From contig SHWW01000011.1 of NCBI GenBank assembly GCA_009693635.1, forward strand, positions 1 to 36,200: a DNA stretch of 36,200 nt. Reading direction: 5' to 3'. The position numbers and the translations under genes are program-made. Positions 9,034 to 18,379 of this stretch are shown here, in pieces. Numbering within the stretch: the first letter of the stretch is position 1; every line of letters starts with the position of its first letter. The notes under the pieces were generated by a model. That model ran no database searches and was not told the origin of the DNA. It worked only from the letters and a program-made list of their open reading frames with translations. This stretch comes from Flavobacteriaceae bacterium (GTDB lineage: Bacteria > Bacteroidota > Bacteroidia > Flavobacteriales > Flavobacteriaceae).

Positions 9034-9468
9034 ATGAAAAAATTACTCTTATTATCAGCCTTTTTTGCCATGAATATGTTTGGTTTTGCTCAAAGCGGAG
9101 CCAAGATTGAATTTCTGAGTAAGGACAATACTATTGATTACGGAACGGTTACAAAGGAAACTGACAACGGACTTAGAACTTTTGAGTTTAAAAATACGGG
9201 TGATGCGCCGTTGATTATTACAAATGTGCAATCGACTTGTGGATGTACGGTACCTACAAAACCGACTGAGCCAATTATGCCAGGAATGACAGGTAAAATA
9301 GATGTTAAGTATAATATGAATCCGGGTCCAATTCGTAAAACAATTACAGTTGAATCTAATGCTGTTAATGTTGAAGGAGGTAAAATTGCTCTGAAAATTA
9401 AAGGGGAAGTTATTATAAAGCAAGAGATTAACATATTAGAAAAGAAAAAAGCATTGCCGAGTCAGTAA
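9034..9468 (+). CDS. Secreted DUF1573 domain-containing protein
   Basis: Signal peptide MKKLLLLSAFFAMNMFGFAQ; FEFKNTGDAPLIITNVQSTCGCTVP is characteristic of DUF1573. Confidence 0.93.
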   Translation: MKKLLLLSAFFAMNMFGFAQSGAKIEFLSKDNTIDYGTVTKETDNGLRTFEFKNTGDAPLIITNVQSTCGCTVPTKPTEPIMPGMTGKIDVKYNMNPGPIRKTITVESNAVNVEGGKIALKIKGEVIIKQEINILEKKKALPSQ

Positions 9469-9485
9469 AATTTAAATAAATATTT

Positions 9486-9511
9486 AAGCGCTTCAAATGG
9501 GGCGCTTTTTT
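9486..9511 (+). terminator. Intrinsic terminator
   Basis: AAGCGC-TTCAAATGGG-GCGCTT followed by a T-run. Confidence 0.7.
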
Positions 9512-9585
9512 ATGGAATAAAGATTGCTAAATTCTCGTTTTTTTCAAAATAAATATTGCAAATTTGCATTTCAAAACTACAAATT

Positions 9586-10779
9586 ATGCCAAAAGTTTCA
9601 AATAAAGGAAAAAAGATGCCAGAATCGCCAATTCGTAAATTGGTTCCTTATGCTGATATTGCTAAGAAAAAAGGAAATAAAGTATATCATTTGAATATTG
9701 GTCAGCCCGATATTAAAACTCCCGAAGTAGCAATGAATTCTATTAAAAATCTTGATATTAAGGTTTTAGAATACAGTCATTCTGCAGGATTTGAAAGTTA
9801 TAGAACAAAGTTATCCGAGTATTATAAAAGAACAGGTTTACCAATAGATGTAGCCGATATTATTATTACTACCGGTGGTTCTGAAGCATTACTTTTTGCA
9901 ATGGGAAGCACAATGGATTATGGTGATGAGATAATAATTCCTGAGCCTTTTTATGCTAATTATAATGGTTTTTCTACTGCATCTGGCGTGAAAGTGGTGC
10001 CTGTTATTTCTACTATTGAAGCAGGATTTGCATTGCCTCCAATTGCAGATTTTGAGAAATTAATTACCCCAAGAACAAAAGCGATTTTGATTTGTAATCC
10101 CGGAAATCCAACTGGTTATTTGTATTCAAAAGAGGAAATAATGCAACTTGCCGAATTGGTAAAAAAGCATGATTTGTTTTTGATTGCTGATGAAGTGTAT
10201 CGTGAATTTACGTATGATGGTGATGTTCATTATTCAGTGATGAATATTCCTGGATTAGAAGAAAATGCGATTATGATTGATTCTGTTTCCAAAAGATACA
10301 GTATGTGTGGCGCAAGAATTGGTTGTATTGTATCAAAAAATAAAGAATTGATGGCAACTGCGATGAAATTTGCACAAGCTAGATTAAGTCCGCCAACATT
10401 TGCACAAATTGCAAGCGAAGCAGCTTTAGACACACCACAAAGTTATTTTGACGAGGTAATTACAGAATATAGAGACCGAAGAGATACGTTGGTTGAAGAA
10501 TTAAATAAAATTGAAGGCGTAAAGGTCAGCAAACCGAAAGGAGCGTTTTATTGTATTGCGCAATTACCAATTGACAATGCAGACACCTTCGCACAATGGA
10601 TGTTGGAATCGTATGATTTGAACAAAGAAACGGTTATGGTTGCTCCTGCGGCAGGATTTTATTCTACACCTGGAGTTGGCTTAAATGAGGTTCGAATTGC
10701 TTATGTTTTGAAAAAATCGGATTTGATTCGTTCCGTAGAAATATTGAAAGATGCTATTTCGGTTTATAATTCAAAGTAA
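9586..10779 (+). CDS. Pyridoxal phosphate-dependent class I/II aminotransferase (aspartate aminotransferase-like)
   Basis: YHLNIGQPDIKTPE, ILICNPGNPTGYLYSKEE, LIADEVYREFTYDG, DSVSKRYSMCGARIG. Confidence 0.93.
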   Translation: MPKVSNKGKKMPESPIRKLVPYADIAKKKGNKVYHLNIGQPDIKTPEVAMNSIKNLDIKVLEYSHSAGFESYRTKLSEYYKRTGLPIDVADIIITTGGSEALLFAMGSTMDYGDEIIIPEPFYANYNGFSTASGVKVVPVISTIEAGFALPPIADFEKLITPRTKAILICNPGNPTGYLYSKEEIMQLAELVKKHDLFLIADEVYREFTYDGDVHYSVMNIPGLEENAIMIDSVSKRYSMCGARIGCIVSKNKELMATAMKFAQARLSPPTFAQIASEAALDTPQSYFDEVITEYRDRRDTLVEELNKIEGVKVSKPKGAFYCIAQLPIDNADTFAQWMLESYDLNKETVMVAPAAGFYSTPGVGLNEVRIAYVLKKSDLIRSVEILKDAISVYNSK

Positions 10780-10815
10780 TATTTGGTCGACTATAATAAA
10801 GCGTCTAAATTGCTT

Positions 10816-10852
10816 AAAACTTCGTTAATGTATTAATTAGCGAAGTTTTTTT
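10816..10852 (+). terminator. Intrinsic terminator
   Basis: AAAACTTCGTTAAT...ATTAGCGAAGTTTT with one G:U, then T-run. Confidence 0.8.
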
Positions 10853-10897
10853 ATTTATATTTATAAAAAAATTAAGATTTGACACCTTTTTAAGTTT

Positions 10898-11566
10898 ATG
10901 AAATTTATTTTATCATTAATTAGTACACTTTTACTTGTTGCCACAGGATATTCGCAGTTTGATAACGGAAATAATTCTTTTGAGATTTCTCCGATTAGGA
11001 AAAATCCAGTTTCTAAAACTAAAAGTACACCCTCAAAATTCAATGTATTTCCTTCAATAAAACCAAATTTCAATGATGTTCCGTTGAAAAAAGAACCAGA
11101 AATTATTTTTAAAAAAATAGGAGGTTCGAAACCTATAGATCTGTCACTGAAAAATGATTTTATTAAACCTGGACTTGTATATCAAGATAAATTAAATAGA
11201 GTGGGTGATGCGGAGGTTTCTCAGGCTTTTAGAAAAAATCAAAATTTAGGTGATTTTAAAACAAAAGCTATATTCTTAAAAATACTTTGTAGAGACAACC
11301 AATTTGTAGATGGAGACCGAGTTCGAATTTATATTAACGACTTAATTATACAAGAAAATGTTTTACTAGATTATAACTTTCAAGAATTTGAAATGACTTT
11401 AAAAACAGGTTTTAATAAAATTGATATTGAAGCACTGAATCAAGGAACTTCTGGTCCAAACACAGCAGAATTTCAAGTTTATGACGATAAAGGAAAGCAA
11501 ATTTCTGCAAATCAATGGAACCTTTCATCTGGATTTAAGGCCACAATAATTGTGATAAAAGATTAA
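10898..11566 (+). CDS. Secreted hypothetical protein
   Basis: 222-aa ORF with N-terminal signal MKFILSLISTLLLVATGYSQ; no family recognised. Confidence 0.85.
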   Translation: MKFILSLISTLLLVATGYSQFDNGNNSFEISPIRKNPVSKTKSTPSKFNVFPSIKPNFNDVPLKKEPEIIFKKIGGSKPIDLSLKNDFIKPGLVYQDKLNRVGDAEVSQAFRKNQNLGDFKTKAIFLKILCRDNQFVDGDRVRIYINDLIIQENVLLDYNFQEFEMTLKTGFNKIDIEALNQGTSGPNTAEFQVYDDKGKQISANQWNLSSGFKATIIVIKD

Positions 11567-11598
11567 AAATTCTCTATTAATTTATTAATAGAGAATTT
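11567..11598. terminator. Bidirectional hairpin between convergent genes
   Basis: Perfect 15-bp stem AAATTCTCTATTAAT-TT-ATTAATAGAGAATTT immediately after the stop codon at 11566. Confidence 0.8.
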
Positions 11599-11606
11599 AA
11601 AAAATA

Positions 11607-13019
11607 TTATCTTCTTTCTAAAAGCACAACGTTTTCAACGTGATGTGTTTGAGGAAACATATCAACAGGACGTACTCGAGTAACTTTATATTTTTTATCC
11701 ATCAGGGCTAAATCACGTGCTTGTGTTGCGGAATTACAACTTACGTAAACTACCTTTTTAGGTTCGATTTTCATGATTTGTTCAATTACATCTTTGTGCA
11801 TTCCGTCTCTTGGTGGATCGGTAATAATAACGTCTGGTTTTCCGTGTTTTGCAATGAAAGCCTCATTAAAAACAACTTTCATATCGCCAACGTAAAACTC
11901 ACAATTAGTGATGTTATTTCTTTCGGCATTAGCTTTAGCATCAACAATAGCTTCAGGAACACTTTCTACTCCAATTACTTTTTTTGCATTTTTAGATACA
12001 AATTGTGCAATTGTTCCAGTTCCAGTATATAAATCGTAAACAATTTCATTTCCTGTTAAACCTGCAAAATCTCTTGTTATCTTGTATAATTCAAATGCTT
12101 GGTCAGAATTAGTTTGGTAGAATGATTTAGCATTAATACTAAATTTCAAACCTTCCATTTCTTCTAAAATATAATCACGGCCTTTGTATAATTTTATATT
12201 TGTATCATATAAAGTATCATTTGCTTTTGAATTAATTACATATTGTAAGGAAGTAATTTGCGGAAACTTCTCATAAAGATGGTCTAAAAGTAATTCACGA
12301 TTACGCTTGTCTTCTTCAAAAAATTGAATTAATACCATTACTTCACCAGTTGATGCTGTTCGTAACATCAATGTTCTTAATAATCCCTCGTGACTTCTTG
12401 GATTGAAGAATGACAAATTATTTAGGTTTGCAAAATCACGAACTTCATTCCGAATTGCATTGGAAGGGTCTTCTTGAAGATGACATTTCGTGATGTCTAA
12501 GATTTTATCCCACATTTTTGGAATATGAAATCCAAGTGCGTTTCTATTTCCTAAATCTTGAGTACTTCCAATCTCTTCTTCAGTTAACCAACGGCTGTTA
12601 GAAAAGCCAAATTCCATTTTGTTTCTATAAAAAAACTGTTTCTCAGACCTTAAAATTGGTTCAAATTTAGGTAATTCTATTTTTCCAATTCGTTGAAGGT
12701 GGTTTTTTACTTCATTTTGTTTGTAATATAACTGTTGGTTGTAGTTCATGTTTTGCCATTTACAACCTCCACAAATACCAAAGTGCTCACATATTGGTTG
12801 TATTCTGTGTTCAGAAAATTCGTGAAATTTAACTGCTTTTCCCTCGTAATACGCTTTGCGTTTTTTGAAAGTTTGAACATCCACAACATCTCCAGGAACA
12901 ACATTTGGAATAAATATAACTTTACCGTCTGGTGCTTTAGCAACTGAAACGCCTTTTGCGCCAGCATCAATAACTTTTATATGATCGAATACGATTTTGT
13001 TTGTAATTTTTCTAGCCAT
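11607..13019 (-). CDS. rlmD: 23S rRNA (uracil-C5)-methyltransferase RlmD
   Basis: TRAM-like N-terminus, CEHFGICGGCKWQNMNYNQQ, YDLYTGTGTIAQFVS, DPPRDGMH, YVSCNSATQARDL. Confidence 0.94.
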   Translation of the reverse strand: MARKITNKIVFDHIKVIDAGAKGVSVAKAPDGKVIFIPNVVPGDVVDVQTFKKRKAYYEGKAVKFHEFSEHRIQPICEHFGICGGCKWQNMNYNQQLYYKQNEVKNHLQRIGKIELPKFEPILRSEKQFFYRNKMEFGFSNSRWLTEEEIGSTQDLGNRNALGFHIPKMWDKILDITKCHLQEDPSNAIRNEVRDFANLNNLSFFNPRSHEGLLRTLMLRTASTGEVMVLIQFFEEDKRNRELLLDHLYEKFPQITSLQYVINSKANDTLYDTNIKLYKGRDYILEEMEGLKFSINAKSFYQTNSDQAFELYKITRDFAGLTGNEIVYDLYTGTGTIAQFVSKNAKKVIGVESVPEAIVDAKANAERNNITNCEFYVGDMKVVFNEAFIAKHGKPDVIITDPPRDGMHKDVIEQIMKIEPKKVVYVSCNSATQARDLALMDKKYKVTRVRPVDMFPQTHHVENVVLLERR

Positions 13020-13116
13020 AGGGCAAAAATAAGTTTTTATAAATCCAAAAGTAAAAATATTTTTTAAAATTTATTTTATTTAAACTGAAATGGTTTTAAT
13101 TTGGTAATTCAAGTAT

Positions 13117-13893
13117 TTAAAATCCTTCAAATACACCTAGTCCAAATAATGCAAAGTCATATTTTACAGGGTCGTTATTATCAAATTCTCTTAGAATTAA
13201 ATCCAATTCTGTAACTGCTTTTCCGTCATTTTGTTTTCGATTTAACATCCCCAATTTACGGGCTACGTTTCCAGAATGAACATCCAAAGGGCATGAAAGT
13301 GAAGCAGGAGATATCGATTTCCAAATTCCTAAATCCACGCCCTTATTGTCTTGACGAACCATCCAGCGAAGGAACATGTTAATTCTCTTTGCAGCGGAAT
13401 TACTCAATGGGTCGGAAATATGTTTTTCGGTTCTATTAAGATGTTCAATTTCAAAAAAGGATTTCTTGAATTCAGATATACCATTTTGCATTGAATTCAA
13501 TCCATAATTTTTAAATTGCCCTTCATAAAAAACAGCTTCCAAACCGTTATGATTACTATAAATATTTTGTAAACTTTTTATAAAAAACCGAAAATCCTGA
13601 CTGTTAAAAGTTCTATGTACAAAGGTTTCTAAACGTTCCAAATCATTTTCAGTGTGAGACATCACAAAATCAAAAGGAGCATTACCCATCAAATCCATCA
13701 TTCGATGAGAATTTTTGATAATCATTTTACGGTTTCCCCAAGCAATGGTAGCGCTTAAAAAACCAGCAATTTCTATATCTTCTTTTTGAGAATATAAATG
13801 TGGAATTTGAACGGGATCACTTTCAATAAAATTGGAGTTATTATACAATTCAACTTTTTCGTCGAGGAAGGTTTTTAATTCGGACTTTTTCAT
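13117..13893 (-). CDS. TIGR02757 family protein
   Basis: FLRWMVRQDNKGVDLGIW, PLDVHSGNVARKLGML, KYDFALFGLGVFEGF. Confidence 0.88.
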   Translation of the reverse strand: MKKSELKTFLDEKVELYNNSNFIESDPVQIPHLYSQKEDIEIAGFLSATIAWGNRKMIIKNSHRMMDLMGNAPFDFVMSHTENDLERLETFVHRTFNSQDFRFFIKSLQNIYSNHNGLEAVFYEGQFKNYGLNSMQNGISEFKKSFFEIEHLNRTEKHISDPLSNSAAKRINMFLRWMVRQDNKGVDLGIWKSISPASLSCPLDVHSGNVARKLGMLNRKQNDGKAVTELDLILREFDNNDPVKYDFALFGLGVFEGF

Positions 13894-13907
13894 GCTTTTA
13901 AAATAAG

Positions 13908-14606
13908 CTAATATAGATATGAACTAATTTGCCCATCAACCATTACTAACTTTCTATCGGCCATATTTGCCAATTCTTCGTTGTGCGTTACAATGACAAA
14001 TGTTTGTCCTAATTCATCCCGTAATTTAAAAAATAGCTGATGCAAATTTTCTGCCGCTGCAGTATCTAAATTCCCCGAAGGTTCGTCAGCAAAAATTATT
14101 GCTGGTTGGTTTATTAAGGCTCTTGCAACTGCCACGCGTTGCTGTTCTCCGCCAGAGAGTTCATTTGGTTTGTGATATATACGATGTGAAAGTCCTAAAT
14201 AATCCAATAATTTTTTAGCGTGAATTTTGGTTTCCTGTTTGGATTTGTTTGCAATAAAAGCCGGTATACATACGTTTTCTAAAGCAGTAAATTCCGGTAA
14301 TAATTGATGAAATTGAAAAATAAAACCCAAATTTAAATTTCTGAATTTTGATAAGGATTTATCATTCATTGTTAAAACATCTTCACCATTAATAATAAGT
14401 TCTGGAGCTTTACTTATATTGACTTCCTCTTTTGAAATTGGTAAGCTTGGGTTGTCTAATGTTCCTAATATTTGCAAAAGAGTAGTTTTTCCTGCTCCCG
14501 AAGCTCCTACAATTGATACAATTTCTCCTTTTTGAATATGTAAATCTACACCTTTCAAAACTTGGAGTTTGTCGTAATATTTGTAAATATTTTTTGCTTC
14601 TATCAT
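13908..14606 (-). CDS. ABC transporter ATP-binding protein (LolD/MacB-like)
   Basis: Walker [10 protein letters not shown], signature [15 protein letters not shown], Walker [13 protein letters not shown]. Confidence 0.93.
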   Translation of the reverse strand: MIEAKNIYKYYDKLQVLKGVDLHIQKGEIVSIVGASGAGKTTLLQILGTLDNPSLPISKEEVNISKAPELIINGEDVLTMNDKSLSKFRNLNLGFIFQFHQLLPEFTALENVCIPAFIANKSKQETKIHAKKLLDYLGLSHRIYHKPNELSGGEQQRVAVARALINQPAIIFADEPSGNLDTAAAENLHQLFFKLRDELGQTFVIVTHNEELANMADRKLVMVDGQISSYLY

Positions 14607-14666
14607 TTTTGAACAGTTTTCACAAAGAAACAAAGATTTTAATGATTTTTGAAAGGAACAGAAAAG

Positions 14667-14693
14667 AAAGTTTATTTACAAATTATAAACTTT
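14667..14693. promoter_or_regulatory. Candidate operator dyad in divergent intergenic region
   Basis: Perfect 9-bp inverted repeat AAAGTTTAT-N9-ATAAACTTT. Confidence 0.4.
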
Positions 14694-14727
14694 AGTTAAT
14701 TTGAAAGAGACCAACAGTAATACTTGA

Positions 14728-14735
14728 TAAATTTG
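14728..14735 (+). promoter_or_regulatory. -7 box TAAATTTG for msrA
   Basis: Exact TAnnTTTG, 17 nt upstream of ATG 14753; no well-placed -33 element. Confidence 0.45.
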
Positions 14736-14752
14736 CAGTAAAATAATATTTT

Positions 14753-15400
14753 ATGAAAAAGAAAATCGGAATCCTTTTGGCAATGTTACCGTTTTCGTGT
14801 CAATCAAAAGAAAAAGAGGTTATTCTGCCTCAAATTAAACAACCTATAAAAATGGAAATACAAGAAAAAATTGAAGTTGCAATATTTGCTGGAGGTTGCT
14901 TTTGGTGTACCGAAGCAGTTTTCTTAGAATTAAATGGTGTGCAATCTGTTGTTTCTGGTTATATTGGTGGGAAAACAATAAATCCAACCTATAAAGAGGT
15001 TTGTAATGGCGATACAGGTCATGCCGAAGCAATCCAAATCACATTTGATTCTACTAAAATTTCTTTTGGGGAATTATTGGAAATATTTTTTGCCACACAC
15101 GATCCAACTACTCTAAACCGTCAAGGAAATGATACGGGGACTCAATACAGAAGTGAAATTTTCTATCATAACGAAATTCAAAAAAATATTTCTGAGGACT
15201 ATATTGCGTTATTAAATAAAGAAAATACTTTTGGAAAACCAACAGTAACCTTAATTTCTGTGGCAACAAAATTTTACGAAGCGGAAGATTATCACCAAAA
15301 TTATTATAACCAAAACCAGTCACAAGGGTATTGTAGTTATGTAATAACTCCAAAAGTTGAAAAAGTAAGAAAACTATTTAAAGACAAACTCAAAAAATAA
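14753..15400 (+). CDS. msrA: Peptide-methionine (S)-S-oxide reductase, predicted lipoprotein
   Basis: GGCFWCTEAVFLELNGVQSVVSGYIGG, HDPTTLNRQGNDTGTQYRS, YHQNYY; N-terminal lipobox LPFSC. Confidence 0.96.
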   Translation: MKKKIGILLAMLPFSCQSKEKEVILPQIKQPIKMEIQEKIEVAIFAGGCFWCTEAVFLELNGVQSVVSGYIGGKTINPTYKEVCNGDTGHAEAIQITFDSTKISFGELLEIFFATHDPTTLNRQGNDTGTQYRSEIFYHNEIQKNISEDYIALLNKENTFGKPTVTLISVATKFYEAEDYHQNYYNQNQSQGYCSYVITPKVEKVRKLFKDKLKK

Positions 15401-15448
15401 ATTAATTATTATTTCATAAAAAAAAAGACACTCTAAAGCGGCTTTTTT

Positions 15449-16222
15449 TTATTTTTTATTTTTCTTCATTTTCATATTTAAAACCTCTACTAAAAGTGAG
15501 ACTGAAATCGCAAAATACAAATAACCTTTTGGTACCAAATCTACGTGGTTCCCGAAAAACGATGCATTGGCTAAATGTGCGGATTCTGTAATTAACATAA
15601 ACCCAATTAACACTAAAAACGTTAAACCTAATATTTGAATAGAAGGGTGTTTATTTACAAAAATACCAACAGGAACTGCAAACTGCATCATAATCAAAAC
15701 AGAAATTACAACTGCCGTAATCATTATATAAATTGCGCCTTCAACACCATTTGTCATCCCAACAGCAGTCAAAATACTATCGAATGAAAACACAATATCA
15801 ATCATAATAATTTGGATAATCACATTCGAAAATGACTTTGTTGCAGATTTTCCCAATTCTTTTTCTTCTTGACCTTTTTCCTCTACTTTTTTACGAATTT
15901 CATTGGTGCTTTTATATATTAAAAACAATCCTCCAAAAAACAAAATTAAACTCTGTCCTGAAACTTGAGCTGAGAACCAGCTATAATCAAGAAAAAACCA
16001 GGCTTCTTTCATCGCAATCAATACAGAAATCCCCATCAAAAGGGCAATTCGCATAAACATTGCCAAAAACAATCCGATTTTTGTAGCTCTTTTTCGTTTT
16101 TCCGAAGGTAATTCTCCTGTAGCAATTGAAATAAAAATAATATTATCAATTCCTAAAACAATTTCTAAAAAAGTCAAAGTTAATAAGGCAAACCAGGCAC
16201 TTGGGTTAAAAAAAACTTCCAT
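15449..16222 (-). CDS. TerC family membrane protein
   Basis: LTFLEIVLGIDNIIFISI and IDIVFSFDSILTAVGMT signatures. Confidence 0.93.
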   Translation of the reverse strand: MEVFFNPSAWFALLTLTFLEIVLGIDNIIFISIATGELPSEKRKRATKIGLFLAMFMRIALLMGISVLIAMKEAWFFLDYSWFSAQVSGQSLILFFGGLFLIYKSTNEIRKKVEEKGQEEKELGKSATKSFSNVIIQIIMIDIVFSFDSILTAVGMTNGVEGAIYIMITAVVISVLIMMQFAVPVGIFVNKHPSIQILGLTFLVLIGFMLITESAHLANASFFGNHVDLVPKGYLYFAISVSLLVEVLNMKMKKNKK

Positions 16223-16266
16223 TTATTTATTTGTAAAGAATGATTTATAAATTAAAATTTTGATAA

Positions 16267-16641
16267 TTAAAGTTTTTTAGCAATTCCTTTTTGCTTTTCA
16301 TCACTCCCAATTATTCCAAATTCAAAGGTATAAGAATTTTTCGTAGTTGACACTATTCGCATACTAATTGCCTTCTTTTCTTGAATATTTTTTGGGTGTA
16401 ATTTCTGCAAAACAAACTCGCAATCATTCACCCAACGCACAGTTGCTGAATCAGTTTTGCCCTCATAGGTTTCAATTTGCAATGTTTCAGATCGTTCAAA
16501 AATCGTTGTTTTCTCAACCCCATTCACCAAAATATCAAACTGAAATCTCCCCGTTTTAAAATCATTGCATTTCCGCTCCACCTCATAACACGAAGATAAA
16601 ATTAGTAGTGGAAAGAAGATTATTATTTTTTTTATTTTCAT
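16267..16641 (-). CDS. Small conserved lipoprotein of unknown function
   Basis: MKIKKIIIFFPLLILSSCYEVERKC signal and lipobox; internal Met preferred because the longer ORF reads into the dispersed repeat. Confidence 0.82.
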   Translation of the reverse strand: MKIKKIIIFFPLLILSSCYEVERKCNDFKTGRFQFDILVNGVEKTTIFERSETLQIETYEGKTDSATVRWVNDCEFVLQKLHPKNIQEKKAISMRIVSTTKNSYTFEFGIIGSDEKQKGIAKKL

Positions 16642-16656
16642 TTTTTTTTTGGAGTT

Positions 16657-16719
16657 TTTTCCTGCTGTCATTCCAAATCCTCGCTAAAAAGCTCGAGATT
16701 TTCCCTTTCTTCAGGGCTA
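16657..16719 (-). repeat. Dispersed intergenic hairpin repeat, copy 2 (inverted)
   Basis: Reverse complement TAGCCCTGAAGAAAGGGAAAATCTCGAGCTTTTTAGCGAGGATTTGGAATGACAGCAGGAAAA, gapless 48/63 match to 8796-8858. Confidence 0.85.
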
Positions 16720-16720
16720 G

Positions 16721-17293
16721 TTACTCAATATTAATATCATATTTATCCAATAAACCAACGATTCCCTGCGATGAAAATTTTGCTTTCCGCATTGGATTAA
16801 ATTCTGGGTCAATTTTGAAATTTTGTGCCAATATAAAATCAGCAGCTGTCAATTGCGTATCATTAAAAATAGCACCTTCTAGATTGCTATTCACAAAAAC
16901 AGAATTCGATAAATTAGCGCCAATAAAAGTCACTTCTTTCAAAGACGAATTCATAAATTTTGTTTTCAACATTTTTTTATTGGCAAAAGAGGCATAATCT
17001 AAAACGCATTCTTCAAAACTGACATTAAATAAAAAGTCATCACATTCATTGAATAAAATCCCCAGCAATTTACAGTTTATAAAATCTACAGTTTTCAATC
17101 CCGTTCCTCTCAAATTGGTCATTGAAAGATTGCAATCAAAAAACTCACAATCTATGAATGTATTATTTGAAAAATCACTATTTGAGAAATCACAATTCTT
17201 GAAAATACAACCCTCAAACTCTCGGTTGTTGACTCTTTTATTTATGAAATTGATCTTTTCAAAAGTCTTATGAACGTTAATTAAATTTTCCAT
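16721..17293 (-). CDS. Pentapeptide repeat-containing protein
   Basis: Tandem A(D/N)LXX-like repeats: CIFKNCDFSNSDFSNNTFIDCEFFDCNLSMTNLRGTGLKTVDFINC... Start shares the TAATG overlap with the upstream gene. Confidence 0.92.
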   Translation of the reverse strand: MENLINVHKTFEKINFINKRVNNREFEGCIFKNCDFSNSDFSNNTFIDCEFFDCNLSMTNLRGTGLKTVDFINCKLLGILFNECDDFLFNVSFEECVLDYASFANKKMLKTKFMNSSLKEVTFIGANLSNSVFVNSNLEGAIFNDTQLTAADFILAQNFKIDPEFNPMRKAKFSSQGIVGLLDKYDINIE

Positions 17294-17514
17294 TATTTTC
17301 CGAAAATGCTTTTCATTATTGTATTTAGACCTAAAAAAAGCATTACCATTGCTGTAATACAAATCGCAATTCCGATTCCTAATATCAAATAAAATAAGGG
17401 TTGTAATTTATTTATAAAACCAAAATGAATAACTGCTGGACCTATAAATAAACAAGGTAATGCAATTGTAATAAATTTTATTCCTTTGTTCAAAAGTTCT
17501 TTATCCGTATTCAT
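17293..17514 (-). CDS. Small two-TM protein, DUF6095-like
   Basis: 73 aa, GIKFITIALPCLFIGPAVIHFGFINK; family name from memory. Confidence 0.82.
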   Translation of the reverse strand: MNTDKELLNKGIKFITIALPCLFIGPAVIHFGFINKLQPLFYLILGIGIAICITAMVMLFLGLNTIMKSIFGK

Positions 17515-17515
17515 T

Positions 17516-18337
17516 TTATTTATTTTCTGTTAAAAAATGATAGACTGCTTTTCTAACGCTTCCGTATTTTGCTAATAATTCTGCACCAATTTCGTAAGTT
17601 ACAGGAATTTCGTCTATAATCATTTTCACACCACGATCCACTAGTTTACTGTTGCTCAATTGCATATCAACCATTTTATTTCCCTTGACTTTTCCTAATT
17701 GAATCATCGTTGCTGTTGATATCATATTCAGTACTAATTTCTGTGCCGTTCCTGCTTTCATTCGGGAGCTTCCGGTTACAAATTCGGGACCAACTACTAC
17801 ATCTATTGGGAATTTCGCTGTTCTCGAAAGTGGACTTTCTGCATTACAAGAAATAGAACCCGTAATAATATTATTTTCATTGCACGCTTTCAAACCCCCA
17901 ATAACGTAAGGTGTAGTTCCTGAAGCCGCAATTCCAATGACAACGTCATTTTCAGAAATAGTATGTTCTTGCAAATCAATCCACGCTTGTGTTGGATTGT
18001 CTTCGGCATTTTCTACCGCTTTGCGAATGGCTTTGTCACCACCCGCAATGATTCCATTTACTAAATCAAAAGAAACTCCGAAAGTTGGCGGACATTCTGA
18101 AGCATCAACAATTCCTAAACGACCAGAAGTTCCTGCTCCAATATAAAAAAGGCGTCCTCCCAATTGTATTTTAACCACAATTTGAGCGACCAAAAGTGAA
18201 ATTTGAGGCAATGCTTTTTCCACCGCAAAAGGCACGGTTTTATCTTCTTGATTAATATTAAATAACAATTCCTGAACCGACATTTTTTCTAAATGTTCGT
18301 ATTTTGAGGATTGTTCGGTGGTTTTTATGAATGTCAT
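17516..18337 (-). CDS. murQ: N-acetylmuramic acid 6-phosphate etherase
   Basis: GGRLFYIGAGTSGRLGIVDASECPPTFG, GIAASGTTPYVIGGL, GPEFVTGSSRMKAGTAQKLVLNMIST. Confidence 0.97.
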   Translation of the reverse strand: MTFIKTTEQSSKYEHLEKMSVQELLFNINQEDKTVPFAVEKALPQISLLVAQIVVKIQLGGRLFYIGAGTSGRLGIVDASECPPTFGVSFDLVNGIIAGGDKAIRKAVENAEDNPTQAWIDLQEHTISENDVVIGIAASGTTPYVIGGLKACNENNIITGSISCNAESPLSRTAKFPIDVVVGPEFVTGSSRMKAGTAQKLVLNMISTATMIQLGKVKGNKMVDMQLSNSKLVDRGVKMIIDEIPVTYEIGAELLAKYGSVRKAVYHFLTENK

Positions 18338-18344
18338 TTTTTAG

Positions 18345-18379
18345 GTTCAAAGATTCAAGTTCAAAGTTACAAAGTTTTT
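18345..18379. repeat. Heptad repeat array upstream of murQ
   Basis: GTTCAAA|GATTCAA|GTTCAAA|GTTACAA|AGTTTTT, exact 7-bp phase. Confidence 0.75.

Noticed and set aside
9055-9434. Two antisense ORFs opposite the DUF1573 gene
   Set aside because: Overlap a well-supported secreted protein; low-complexity shadow frames with no domain.
16608-16997. 129-aa plus-strand ORF with a hydrophobic N-terminus
   Set aside because: Runs through the dispersed repeat and antisense to the pentapeptide gene; start is in a T-rich tract.
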